From: JAVHQB01 sp049299915
Lineage (GTDB): Bacteria; Patescibacteriota; Minisyncoccia; UBA6257; JAVHQB01
Length of the DNA: 34,622 nucleotides
Direction: 5' to 3'
Assembly (NCBI GenBank): GCA_049299915.1
Contig: JBAQYG010000005.1
Location: 1-34,622 of the forward strand
Shown here piece by piece: positions 14,815 to 21,970 of this stretch (the first letter of the stretch is position 1; the number at the start of each line of letters is the position of its first letter). Both the position numbers and the translations under genes were made by a program. Under the pieces are notes generated by a model. The model had not been told where the DNA came from. It saw only the letters and a list, made by a program, of their open reading frames with translations, and made no database searches.

Positions 14815-15792
14815 ATGAGCTTATTCTCTCCTATTCAATTATTAGCCAATTGGTTAGTTTCTAATGTTTTCGGAATAACTAATCAATATTGGAGTAATAC
14901 TGTAAATTTCTTCATTTACGACACTATTAAAATAGGTCTACTTTTGATAGTCATTAACTATATAATGGCGATAACTAGATTCTATTTCCCAATGGAACGA
15001 GCCAGAAATATTCTAACTAAAAAACGATGGTTAGGATTGAACTATCTCATGGCTGCTCTTCTAGGAATAGTTACTCCCTTCTGTTCTTGTTCATCAATTC
15101 CTCTCTTTATTGGATTCTTGGGAGCTGGGATACCACTAGGAATAACCTTTGCATTTTTGATTAGCTCTCCATTAATTAATGAAGCATCTTTATATCTTTT
15201 TCCGGCAATGTTTGGTTGGAAAGTCACTATTTTATACAATCTATTTGGATTAACGATTGCAGTAATTGGAGGTATGATAATCCAAAAATTAAATCTGGAA
15301 AAATATGTGATGCCAGAACTTTTGGCATTCAAATCACGAACACAAGTGGAAGCTGAGAATGGCGGCAATAAACTTACATTTCGTAAGCTTATTAAGTATT
15401 TTTGGAAAGATGGAATGAGGATTACTAAACAAATTTTCCCTTATGTAGTTTTGGGTGTAGGCGTAGGAGCTCTTATTCACGGTTTTGTTCCAAGTGATTT
15501 AATTGGACGTTATTTGTCTGCCAAATCATGGTGGACTATACCTTTAGCCGTTATTATTGGTGTTCCAATTTATGCTGGTTCAGTCAGTGTTATCCCAATC
15601 ATGGAGGCCCTAGTTAGTAAAGGGGCTCCCTTAGGCACTGTACTGGCTTTTATGACGGCCACAGTAACTCTTTCACTCCCTGAAGCCTTAATACTTAAGA
15701 AAATTATGCGTTGGCAGCTTTTAGCAATATTCTTTGGCATTACTATCATCGGAATCATAATCATGGGCTATTTATTCAACTTTATTTTATAA
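14815..15792 (+). CDS. COG0701 (ArsP/YraQ-type) permease
   Basis: A 325-residue membrane protein with about eight to nine helices. The hallmark TPFCSCSSIPLFIG lies around residue 85-98, with three closely spaced cysteines facing the transport path, and a second half repeats the fold (GVPIYAGSVSVIPIMEALV). The family includes ArsP, which exports trivalent organoarsenicals. It starts 11 bases after the thioredoxin-like gene and is controlled by the upstream ArsR and operator. Export of a thiol-reactive arsenical or related compound is the best guess. Confidence 0.88.
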   Translation: MSLFSPIQLLANWLVSNVFGITNQYWSNTVNFFIYDTIKIGLLLIVINYIMAITRFYFPMERARNILTKKRWLGLNYLMAALLGIVTPFCSCSSIPLFIGFLGAGIPLGITFAFLISSPLINEASLYLFPAMFGWKVTILYNLFGLTIAVIGGMIIQKLNLEKYVMPELLAFKSRTQVEAENGGNKLTFRKLIKYFWKDGMRITKQIFPYVVLGVGVGALIHGFVPSDLIGRYLSAKSWWTIPLAVIIGVPIYAGSVSVIPIMEALVSKGAPLGTVLAFMTATVTLSLPEALILKKIMRWQLLAIFFGITIIGIIIMGYLFNFIL

Positions 15793-15836
15793 AATCAACT
15801 TTAATATTATTCGTTTTTTTCAAAATAGATGATTTT

Positions 15837-15868
15837 AAAAAACACTAACATAAATGCTAGTGTTTTTT
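15837..15868 (+). terminator. array hairpin, copy 6 (right end of the array)
   Basis: AAAAAACACTAACA, loop TAAA, TGCTAGTGTTTTTT, one mismatch. It lacks a recognisable tRNA relic before it. No further copy occurs to the right. Confidence 0.85.
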
Positions 15869-15894
15869 TATTTGACAAGTCTTTAAAATAAACG

Positions 15895-15903
15895 TGATAT
15901 AAT
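15895..15903 (+). promoter_or_regulatory. extended -10 promoter
   Basis: TGATATAAT, 38 bases before the ATG at 15942. A TTGACA lies 20 bases upstream (15872-15877), too far for a normal spacer. Confidence 0.65.
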
Positions 15904-15941
15904 GATATTAGGATTGATTATTATTTTAAATCTCAAATATT

Positions 15942-16130
15942 ATGCAAATCTTTAAAACTCGTACATTTCTATGGTGGGAAATAGGTCTAGTGAAACTTTG
16001 TCTGATCTCTTTTGGTATTTTATTGGGATTGTATTTCTATGGCTATCTAATTGGTCTCACGCTACTTTGGTGGGTGTTATTTATAGCGACTGCTATTTAT
16101 TTTGTTATTCGTTTTTTCTTTAAAAAATAA
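15942..16130 (+). CDS. small two-TM protein (62 aa)
   Basis: A 62-residue, Trp-rich membrane protein with two hydrophobic segments (about residues 10-33 and 36-57) and a positively charged end (RFFFKK). No family recognised. It has its own extended -10 promoter and is followed after 4 bases by the gene at 16135, suggesting cotranscription. Confidence 0.68.
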   Translation: MQIFKTRTFLWWEIGLVKLCLISFGILLGLYFYGYLIGLTLLWWVLFIATAIYFVIRFFFKK

Positions 16131-16134
16131 ACTT

Positions 16135-16920
16135 ATGGAAGAATTTTCTAAGTTTCCTGAACTAAGCCAAGATATAAAACAAGAAGAAAGAGAAACTGAT
16201 CAAGAACTTTTAGATTTTTGCGGGGGCGATCGTGAGGCCGTAAAGAAGGTTAAAGAGGTTAGGAATAAATATGCATATAAGTGGTGGGAGTCCAGTGATC
16301 CTTTTGAGATCGCATGGGGACAACTTAACGAACCAATTCTTGTTATGGATATTGGGAAATATATGGAGGCGCTTAATACTGTTCTTGATCGACCAGTTTA
16401 TAATCACGAGTTAACCAGTTCTAATTTAGAGAAACTTAGAGAAGAAATACGGGGTAATCGCCCTGCACCATCTTTGGAAGAAATTATAAAAATGATTCCA
16501 GAAGAAAAAAGGATTATTGTTGAATTATCGGAAAAAGACAAAGGAAGAAAAAAAACTGACATAGATAAACTGAAAGAAAGCAGTGTTCTTGAAGACTCTT
16601 TAAGAAAAGAAAAGATAGAGAACCTAAGTAGCCTATTTAGTGAGGCAGAAGAGATAGTTAAAAACAAAGGGGTTGAAATAAGCGAAGCAAGAGAACGGGA
16701 AAAAGAATATTTAATAAAAATTTATGACACCTTAATTGCCCTGAACAAGCGATACAAAGAGAATGAAGATTTTTGGAAAAACCAACTAATTTGGAATCCG
16801 GAAGGAGATTTAACTGAAGAAGAGTTTAATCAACTAAATCTTCGTAGAAAACAATTATCAAATGCCATTGGTATAGTGACGGCATCAGGAGAAATAAGGC
16901 ATAATTTAAACGAAATTTAA
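16135..16920 (+). CDS. hypothetical soluble helical protein
   Basis: A 261-residue, strongly charged protein starting at the ATG at 16135, 4 bases after the preceding stop (a longer frame from 16102 would overlap that gene). It has no signal or membrane segment; the middle (about 125-210) is rich in Glu/Lys and probably helical or coiled coil. I recognise no domain. It is probably cotranscribed with the small membrane protein upstream and the GerMN protein downstream. Confidence 0.72.
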   Translation: MEEFSKFPELSQDIKQEERETDQELLDFCGGDREAVKKVKEVRNKYAYKWWESSDPFEIAWGQLNEPILVMDIGKYMEALNTVLDRPVYNHELTSSNLEKLREEIRGNRPAPSLEEIIKMIPEEKRIIVELSEKDKGRKKTDIDKLKESSVLEDSLRKEKIENLSSLFSEAEEIVKNKGVEISEAREREKEYLIKIYDTLIALNKRYKENEDFWKNQLIWNPEGDLTEEEFNQLNLRRKQLSNAIGIVTASGEIRHNLNEI

Positions 16921-16939
16921 ATTAACAACAGAAAACCAT

Positions 16940-17881
16940 ATGAAAAAAACTATTATTCCCATATTGATTCTTCTCTTATTAATAGGAGCAGTAGTGTACT
17001 TCACAGTATTTCAGAAAACGAATCTTCCCGTTGCGACAGTAAATAATTTTGAAGCTTGCGTGAATAAGGGCTACCCTGTCCTAGAATCATATCCTCGTTC
17101 CTGTAAAACTCCTGAAGGACAAACATTTGTGGAAGATATCGGTAATGAAATAGAAAAAGCCAACTTGATCAAGGTAGAATCTCCTAGACCAAATCAAATT
17201 ATAACCAGTCCCCTTATTATTAAAGGGCAAGCTAGGGGTACGTGGTTTTTCGAAGCCAGTTTCCCTATTCATCTTTATGATGGAAATAATAAAGAAATAG
17301 GACAAGCTATTGCTCAAGCTAAAAGTGATTGGATGACAGAAAATTTTGTTCCCTTTGAGGCAACTTTAACTTTTGTTACTCCTAACACCAAGAATGGAAC
17401 GTTAGTTTTTTCCAAAGATAATCCTTCTGGCTTGAAAGAAAATGATGATGAGCTTAGAATGCCAATTCAGTTTTCAACTAATGTTTCTAAAATTCAATTA
17501 TATTACTATAATCAAAAAAAGGATGAAGAAATTTCTAAGAACATCCTTTGCAGTTCTGACGCTATCCTACCAGTAGAAAGAGAAATACCTGTGAGCCAAA
17601 CACCTATTCAAGATACTATTAATTTATTGCTCAAAGGGATTGTAACTCAAGCTGAAAAAGATGCTGGTTTCGCTCCAATGTTTCCTCTAGAAAGAGTAAG
17701 CTTGATTAATGCTAATCTAGAAAATGGCACGCTTACATTAAAATTTGATGATCCGCTCGATAAAACTGGCGGTGGTTCCTGTAGAGTCAGCTTACTTTGG
17801 AATCAAATAGTGAAAACTGCTAAACAATTCAAAGAAGTACAGAATGTTAGATTTATACCGGAAGAATTATTTCAACCATAA
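16940..17881 (+). CDS. anchored Gmad2-GerMN domain protein
   Basis: A 313-residue protein with an N-terminal membrane anchor or signal (residues 3-25). After a short Cys-containing stretch, residues about 72-165 match the Gmad2 immunoglobulin-like domain (ESPRPNQIITSPLIIKGQAR, then WFFEASFPIHLYDG). Residues about 180-310 are a GerMN domain (LPVEREIP, IQDTINLLLKG, LTLKFDDPL). These domains were named from spore germination proteins but are common in non-spore-formers, where they are probably envelope ligand-binding modules. The intrinsic terminator after it ends the operon. Confidence 0.87.
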   Translation: MKKTIIPILILLLLIGAVVYFTVFQKTNLPVATVNNFEACVNKGYPVLESYPRSCKTPEGQTFVEDIGNEIEKANLIKVESPRPNQIITSPLIIKGQARGTWFFEASFPIHLYDGNNKEIGQAIAQAKSDWMTENFVPFEATLTFVTPNTKNGTLVFSKDNPSGLKENDDELRMPIQFSTNVSKIQLYYYNQKKDEEISKNILCSSDAILPVEREIPVSQTPIQDTINLLLKGIVTQAEKDAGFAPMFPLERVSLINANLENGTLTLKFDDPLDKTGGGSCRVSLLWNQIVKTAKQFKEVQNVRFIPEELFQP

Positions 17882-17895
17882 AATAAATTCAAACA

Positions 17896-17926
17896 AAAAA
17901 ATCCCCTTATAATACGGGGATTTTTT
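17896..17926 (+). terminator. intrinsic terminator
   Basis: A-run, TCCCC, 9-base loop, GGGGA, six T. It can serve both the GerMN gene and the convergent gene at 17947. Confidence 0.85.
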
Positions 17927-17946
17927 CTTTTCTCTATATACTAATT

Positions 17947-18195
17947 CTAGTGTCTCAAGGCTTTAACAACCCAAATTAGAACAACTGCTCCAAGTAATGC
18001 CACTAAAAAGCTATATAGGTTAAAACTATCTACACCGCTTTTACCTATAAAGCTCATAAGCCAGCCCCCTACTACGGCACCAATGATACCAACAACAACA
18101 TTTAATACAATGCCTTGTTGAGCATCCGTTTTCATAATAAGAGAAGCTACCCACCCTACTAAACCTCCAAATAGAATCCAAAGAATAATTCCCAT
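17947..18195 (-). CDS. GlsB/YeaQ/YmgE family membrane protein
   Basis: An 82-residue protein with three hydrophobic helices and the Gly-rich family pattern (WILFGGLVGWVASLIM, then VVGIIGAVVGGWLM). This family, formerly called transglycosylase-associated proteins, is linked with general stress response; no enzymatic role is established. It follows the YggT-like gene by 41 bases on the same strand, so both may be envelope stress proteins in one transcript. Confidence 0.88.
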   Translation of the reverse strand: MGIILWILFGGLVGWVASLIMKTDAQQGIVLNVVVGIIGAVVGGWLMSFIGKSGVDSFNLYSFLVALLGAVVLIWVVKALRH

Positions 18196-18236
18196 AGATT
18201 TTATTTTAATAATTAATAACCTGCTATATACACAAA

Positions 18237-18602
18237 TTAATGTTGATCTTCTTCTTCGTCTAACTTAGCAGCAGCTTCGGGCGTAGAAACGGTTTTTCCT
18301 ATAAGCAAGAGTTTGATAAGACCTAGGGCTATGAGCCAATAAATGAACATAGCTAATAGTGTAGTCCACTCAAAAATGCTTCCCGATACTTGGGTAATAC
18401 GAAAAACACTTAAAAATGGAGCTGCTAAAAAGGCTGTTAACCCATAAATGAAACTACTAAAACCAGCTGACGAATTGGCACCAAAAAGTTTTAAAGCAAA
18501 TCTTAATGCCAATATTACTTCTACAAAAGACAAGACATACCAAACAACTTGGGTACCTCGGTAGATTGGCTTTGTAGAAGAAGAGTTATATGATGAATCC
18601 AT
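18237..18602 (-). CDS. YggT-like membrane protein
   Basis: A 121-residue protein with three to four hydrophobic segments. Residues about 20-75 contain VVWYVLSFVEVILALRFALK, and APFLSVFR follows, a pattern resembling the YggT family; this match is from memory of the pattern and moderately certain. The C-terminus is acidic (KLDEEEDQH). Candidate -10 boxes on the minus strand lie at 18620-18625 (TATAAT) and 18638-18643 (TATATT). Confidence 0.7.
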   Translation of the reverse strand: MDSSYNSSSTKPIYRGTQVVWYVLSFVEVILALRFALKLFGANSSAGFSSFIYGLTAFLAAPFLSVFRITQVSGSIFEWTTLLAMFIYWLIALGLIKLLLIGKTVSTPEAAAKLDEEEDQH

Positions 18603-18770
18603 ATTTATTTATATAATTAATTATATTTAGGACCTTTAATATAGTATGTTCTCTTTTAAACAAGATTGCAATGATTTTGTCAATCCCTTAAAACTACAAA
18701 AAGAATTTTTATTGCTTTTTGGGCTAAAAGAGCGCATACTCTATTTATTATTATAACTAATATTAAAAAT

Positions 18771-19280
18771 ATGGGAGATTTTAGACAAAGAGGAGGAAAT
18801 CGTTTTGGCGGTAGTCATGGAGGTGGGTTTGGTGGACGCGATAGTGGGCGTTCTGGTGGTAGAGACCGTGGTCCAGTTACTATGCATCAAGCAATTTGCA
18901 GTCAATGTGGAAAACCTTGTGAAGTGCCCTTTCAACCAACTTCAGGTAAGCCAGTATATTGTAGTGAATGTTTTGAAACCAAAAGGGATTCCGAGGGTAC
19001 TAGTGGCGGTAGCAGATTCCCTCAGAAAAGCTTCAATAGATATGATGCCCCTGCTCGAACTAGCTTCGGGAGTAGTGCCGATAAGGGAGGCAATGATGAA
19101 GTAAAAAAACAGTTAGAACTGCTTAATACTAAAATAGACCAACTTATCACGGCTATTGGTGCCATGAAAGATATCCATCCAGTAATAGCCAAAGGAAAGG
19201 TAGAAGAAAAGATACAAAAGGAACCCGTCGTTAAGGTAAAAAAGGCGGTTAAGGCTACTGTGAAAAAAGCAAAAAAATAA
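18771..19280 (+). CDS. CxxC/CxxC zinc-ribbon protein with an RG-rich start and a Lys-rich end
   Basis: A 169-residue protein in three parts. Residues 1-38 are rich in Arg and Gly (RQRGG, GGRDSGRSGGRDRG), like RNA-binding RGG tails. Residues 40-65 are a zinc ribbon (CSQCGKPCEVPF then PVYCSECF). The end (about 105-169) has a short helix and a Lys/Ala/Val tail (VKVKKAVKATVKKAKK). The MHQAICSQCGKPCEVPF block is very common in Patescibacteria. A role in binding nucleic acid, perhaps RNA or ribosomes, is likely but unproven. Confidence 0.85.
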   Translation: MGDFRQRGGNRFGGSHGGGFGGRDSGRSGGRDRGPVTMHQAICSQCGKPCEVPFQPTSGKPVYCSECFETKRDSEGTSGGSRFPQKSFNRYDAPARTSFGSSADKGGNDEVKKQLELLNTKIDQLITAIGAMKDIHPVIAKGKVEEKIQKEPVVKVKKAVKATVKKAKK

Positions 19281-19282
19281 GT

Positions 19283-19306
19283 AAAGTCATCAATTTGATT
19301 GACTTT
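19283..19306 (+). terminator. imperfect hairpin terminator
   Basis: AAAGTC and GACTTT enclose an inner ATCA/TGAT stem with one bulged T; only four T follow. It closes the zinc-ribbon gene. Its right arm overlaps the -35 of the distal cold-shock promoter. Confidence 0.5.
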
Positions 19307-19327
19307 TGGGTTTCTATATGTTAGTAT
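19299..19327 (+). promoter_or_regulatory. distal promoter of the cold-shock gene
   Basis: TTGACT, a 17-base spacer and TAGTAT. It predicts a leader of about 94 bases before the ATG at 19428. A second TATAAT lies at 19405-19410. Confidence 0.5.
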
Positions 19328-19404
19328 TCCCCTACAAGATAGTTGTCTAATAAAATATCGTCGAGCTTTGTCGGAAAACTAAACTTTAGGGTAAAACCTT
19401 AAAA

Positions 19405-19410
19405 TATAAT
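19405..19410 (+). promoter_or_regulatory. proximal -10 box of the cold-shock gene
   Basis: TATAAT, 17 bases before the ATG; would give a leader of about 11 bases. Confidence 0.5.
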
Positions 19411-19427
19411 AAAGCAACTTGCACAAC

Positions 19428-19625
19428 ATGGAAGGAACAATCAAAACCCTTACTGATAAGGGATTTGGGTTCATCGCCGTTGAAGGAGAAGAGAAAGATC
19501 TTTTCTTTCATGGTAACGAACTCAAGGGTGTCACTTTCGCAGAGTTAAAAGTTGGCGACAAGGTATCTTTTGAGAAAGCCGATTCTCCAAAAGGTCCTAA
19601 CGCTATCAATGTAACTCGCGTTTAA
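19428..19625 (+). CDS. CspA-family cold-shock protein
   Basis: A 65-residue single cold-shock domain that binds single-stranded RNA or DNA and melts secondary structure. RNP1 is KGFGFI and RNP2 is DLFFH, both intact with their aromatic residues. I use the ATG at 19428; a TTG nine bases upstream is also in frame. Codons are visibly less AT-biased than in the neighbours (GCC, GTC, CTC), as expected of a highly expressed gene. Two possible promoters, one with a longer leader, precede it; a strong terminator follows. Confidence 0.93.
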   Translation: MEGTIKTLTDKGFGFIAVEGEEKDLFFHGNELKGVTFAELKVGDKVSFEKADSPKGPNAINVTRV

Positions 19626-19653
19626 GTATTGGTTTGAGTAATCAAATTGATAG

Positions 19654-19683
19654 AAAACAGGCTCAGAAATGAGCCTGTTTTTT
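19654..19683 (+). terminator. intrinsic terminator of the cold-shock gene
   Basis: A 12-bp perfect stem AAAACAGGCTCA/TGAGCCTGTTTT with a GAAA tetraloop and a T-run. Confidence 0.92.
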
Positions 19684-19732
19684 GTATTAGTAAGGGCTGG
19701 AAAGCTATTTGACAGTAAAAACTGTCTCTATG

Positions 19733-19741
19733 TGCTATAAT
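19733..19741 (+). promoter_or_regulatory. extended -10 promoter
   Basis: TGCTATAAT, 35 bases before the ATG at 19777. A TTGACA at 19709-19714 is 21 bases upstream. Confidence 0.7.
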
Positions 19742-19776
19742 GCAGTGTTATTACTATTAATAATTAAAATCAATTT

Positions 19777-20403
19777 ATGCAGAAATATAAAATATTACTA
19801 ATAAGTACACTAGTAATAGGTGCTACGTTAGGTTCGATAGCTTTGGCTAAAAACCAAAGTAACATTGCCCTCAACGGTTCTGAACACAGGGCTAATATAG
19901 CTAACATTGTTCAAACTCTCATTAAGGTTTCCGATAAAGAACCAGGTGAGATTGGTAATCAAGTGCGAGAAATGGCTCGTGAACAAAATGAAGCCAAAGA
20001 AAGGGTAGCGAAAGCTATTGATACCATTCAGGATAGAAATGGACTTAAAACATTCCTTTTGGGTACAGATTACAAAAACGTTGGAGAGGTACGTAGTGAA
20101 ATGGTCCAAACTAGGAATCAAATAAGAAAAGTAGAGAAATTAATGGACAAAACTACTGATCCCACTACTAAAACCACTCTTCAGGTACAATTGACTAGTC
20201 TTGAAACAGAACAACAGAAATTAGAAACTTTCCTAAAGACCAATGAAAGTAAGTTTAGTTTGTTCGGTTGGTTTTTAAAGTTGTTTAATCGACCAACAAC
20301 CACAACGACTACTTCCACTAGTTCTTCTACGACAACTACTGTTAGTACTACAACTACTACTACTACTGCACCGACCACAACTACTACTAGTACCACTTTG
20401 TAA
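19777..20403 (+). CDS. exported coiled-coil protein with a Thr-rich tail
   Basis: A 208-residue protein with an N-terminal signal or anchor (residues 5-25, ending in LALAKNQ). Residues 45-160 are charged and helical (REMAREQNEAKERVAKAIDT, then FLLGTDYKNVGEVRSEM and TRNQIRKVEKLMDKT), a layout I associate with exported Patescibacteria proteins of unknown function. A hydrophobic patch, FGWFLKLF, follows, and the last 36 residues are almost only Thr and Ser. The tail is a candidate surface spacer or glycosylation target. Confidence 0.75.
   Translation: MQKYKILLISTLVIGATLGSIALAKNQSNIALNGSEHRANIANIVQTLIKVSDKEPGEIGNQVREMAREQNEAKERVAKAIDTIQDRNGLKTFLLGTDYKNVGEVRSEMVQTRNQIRKVEKLMDKTTDPTTKTTLQVQLTSLETEQQKLETFLKTNESKFSLFGWFLKLFNRPTTTTTTSTSSSTTTTVSTTTTTTTAPTTTTTSTTL
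20295..20400 (+). repeat. low-complexity ACN codon tract (Thr-rich tail)
   Basis: Runs of ACA, ACT, ACC and ACG with TCT and AGT encode the Thr/Ser tail. Synonymous codons are mixed, so it is not a simple microsatellite. Confidence 0.75.
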
Positions 20404-20424
20404 TGTAATTCGTTTACACATAAC

Positions 20425-20456
20425 AAAAACAGTCCACATCAAAGTGGGCTGTTTTT
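20425..20456 (+). terminator. intrinsic terminator (convergent genes)
   Basis: AAAAACAGTCCAC, ATCAAA loop, GTGGGCTGTTTTT with one G-T pair. It lies between the Thr-tail gene and the small minus-strand gene at 20473. Confidence 0.88.
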
Positions 20457-20472
20457 CATTCAAAAAGTATTT

Positions 20473-20652
20473 TTAAGCTATCTTGTCTTTGACCGAAACG
20501 AAAACACAGATTATACCAACTATTAATTTTAATATACCATGCCACAAAGGATCGTAAATATAGGCTATAGTGGGAGTATAAGTAGATAATATTCCCCAAA
20601 TACCCATTAAAATAATAACTGTACCTATTATTAATAAGACTTTTTTGCTCAT
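20473..20652 (-). CDS. small two-TM protein (59 aa)
   Basis: A 59-codon minus-strand frame from ATG (20650-20652) to TAA. It has two hydrophobic segments (about residues 5-23 and 40-54), a Tyr/Pro-containing loop (YTPTIAYIYDPLWHG) and Lys at both ends. A perfect TATAAT on the minus strand lies at 20682-20687 and the terminator at 20425-20456 closes it. No family recognised, but promoter, frame and terminator together support a real gene. Confidence 0.65.
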   Translation of the reverse strand: MSKKVLLIIGTVIILMGIWGILSTYTPTIAYIYDPLWHGILKLIVGIICVFVSVKDKIA

Positions 20653-20681
20653 ATTTATAATTTTATTAGTAACTAATCTTT

Positions 20682-20687
20682 ATTATA
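20682..20687 (-). promoter_or_regulatory. -10 box of the 59-aa gene
   Basis: TATAAT on the minus strand, 29 bases before the ATG at 20652. Confidence 0.5.
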
Positions 20688-20730
20688 AAACGATTTGGAA
20701 AGAAATCAACCTTTGTTTTATTATTTTCTA

Positions 20731-20739
20731 TGTTACAAT
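20731..20739 (+). promoter_or_regulatory. extended -10 promoter
   Basis: TGTTACAAT, 45 bases before the ATG at 20785; same type as in the array. Confidence 0.6.
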
Positions 20740-20784
20740 ATAAGGGAGTTTGTGACCTAATTTTAATGAATTCGTATATTACTT

Positions 20785-21702
20785 ATGAAGATAAGAATAA
20801 ATAGTGTTCTATTTCTGATTTTAACTATAATTTTTATTATTTTCGGAGGATTTTATTTATCTGCCAGTGGTTTTCTTAGACCATGTCAAAAAACAATTAC
20901 TTATTCCTTGGGGGAAGTTGATCCACGTTTTAATCTTAGTAAAGACGATTTACTAAAGGCCATTAAACAAGCTGAAGATATTTGGGAAAAACCTATTAAT
21001 AAGGATTTATTTTCTTATGGAAATAATGGTAGTTTAAAAATATCTTTAGTATATGATAGTCGCCAGGAATCTACTGTAAAATTGCAAGAATTAGGTCTAT
21101 CTATAAAAGATGACCAAAAAACTTATAATACCTTAAAAACAAAATATAATTCATTAGTTTCTGATTATACTTCCCAAAAAAAGAGTTTAGATAGCTTGGT
21201 TACTGAATACGAGACTATTAAAGTTGAATATGAAACTCGAGTAGATGTATGGAATAAAAAAGGTGGTGCCCCAAGAGTAGAATATGATAAATTGATAGAG
21301 GAAAGGACAGTTTTAGCTGACTTGGCATCTCAAATAGCAGTTATCCAAAAAGAACTGAACGATTTAGTAGATACTATAAACGCTACCGCCAATGTCTTAA
21401 ATAGATTAGTGGCAGCTCTCAATATCAATGCTGATACCTACAATAATATTGGTTCAGATCAAGAAACAGAGTTTCAAGAGGGCGTATACAAAAAAGATAT
21501 CTCAGGAGCAGAAGTTGTTATCTACCAATATGATAGTTACAATAAATTAGTACGAGTCTTGACCCATGAGCTTGGCCATGCCCTTGGCTTAGATCATTCT
21601 GATATCTCCAATGCCATAATGTATAAAGTTAATCAAGGAGACAACTTAGAGTTAACTGCCGAAGAAATTGCTACTTTAAAAAGTTTTTGCCATATTAAAT
21701 AA
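20785..21702 (+). CDS. matrixin-like (metzincin) metalloprotease with a coiled-coil insertion
   Basis: A 305-residue exported protease. Residues 8-30 are a signal or anchor. Residues 36-90 match the N-terminal sheet of matrixins (ITYSLGEVDPRFNLSKDDL, EDIWEKP, LKISLVYD). The zinc motif is complete: HELGHALGLDH (H261, E262, H265, H271), with the Met-turn AIMY (M279). Between them, about residues 92-225 form a long charged coiled coil. It should cut proteins at the cell surface; its substrate is unknown. A small membrane protein gene follows after 16 bases. Confidence 0.87.
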   Translation: MKIRINSVLFLILTIIFIIFGGFYLSASGFLRPCQKTITYSLGEVDPRFNLSKDDLLKAIKQAEDIWEKPINKDLFSYGNNGSLKISLVYDSRQESTVKLQELGLSIKDDQKTYNTLKTKYNSLVSDYTSQKKSLDSLVTEYETIKVEYETRVDVWNKKGGAPRVEYDKLIEERTVLADLASQIAVIQKELNDLVDTINATANVLNRLVAALNINADTYNNIGSDQETEFQEGVYKKDISGAEVVIYQYDSYNKLVRVLTHELGHALGLDHSDISNAIMYKVNQGDNLELTAEEIATLKSFCHIK

Positions 21703-21718
21703 TTTTAAATAAATTAAT

Positions 21719-21970
21719 ATGAACGTCAAAAAATTAGCTTTAACTGGAGGAATCTATTTTGCTAGTTGTTTCGCTCTCTGTACCATCTTGTCTATGTTTA
21801 CTGTTCCAGGATTTCCCGAATTCACCAATGTTCTAGAAGCAATGTATGGATTTTATGGCTATCATGTCTCTTGGATAGGTATTCTAATAGGAGCCTTCTG
21901 GGGTTTTATAGAGGGTTTCTTTCACTTCGGAGCTTTTGCTTTATTATATAATTGGCTCAATAAGAAATAA
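21719..21970 (+). CDS. small two-TM protein
   Basis: An 83-residue protein with two hydrophobic segments (about residues 7-27 and 50-78) separated by a loop with Phe, Pro and Tyr (TVPGFPEF, MYGFYGYHVSW). The second segment is Gly/Phe-rich (GAFWGFIEGFFHFGAFALLY). I recall similar proteins being called holin-like, but nothing here shows that function. Its stop codon overlaps the pyrophosphatase start by one base (TAATG), so translation is coupled. Confidence 0.75.
   Translation: MNVKKLALTGGIYFASCFALCTILSMFTVPGFPEFTNVLEAMYGFYGYHVSWIGILIGAFWGFIEGFFHFGAFALLYNWLNKK

Noticed and set aside
8044..15868. CRISPR array
   Set aside because: Repeats are spaced irregularly by whole genes (about 0.2-1.7 kb), include a terminator hairpin, and no cas gene is near.
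18603..18770. Structured RNA between the YggT-like and zinc-ribbon genes
   Set aside because: No convincing stem set or known motif; the stretch is explained by two divergent promoters.
20181..20463. Minus-strand Val- or Ser/Cys-rich frames
   Set aside because: They are the antisense of the Thr-codon tract and cross its terminator; low-complexity artefacts.
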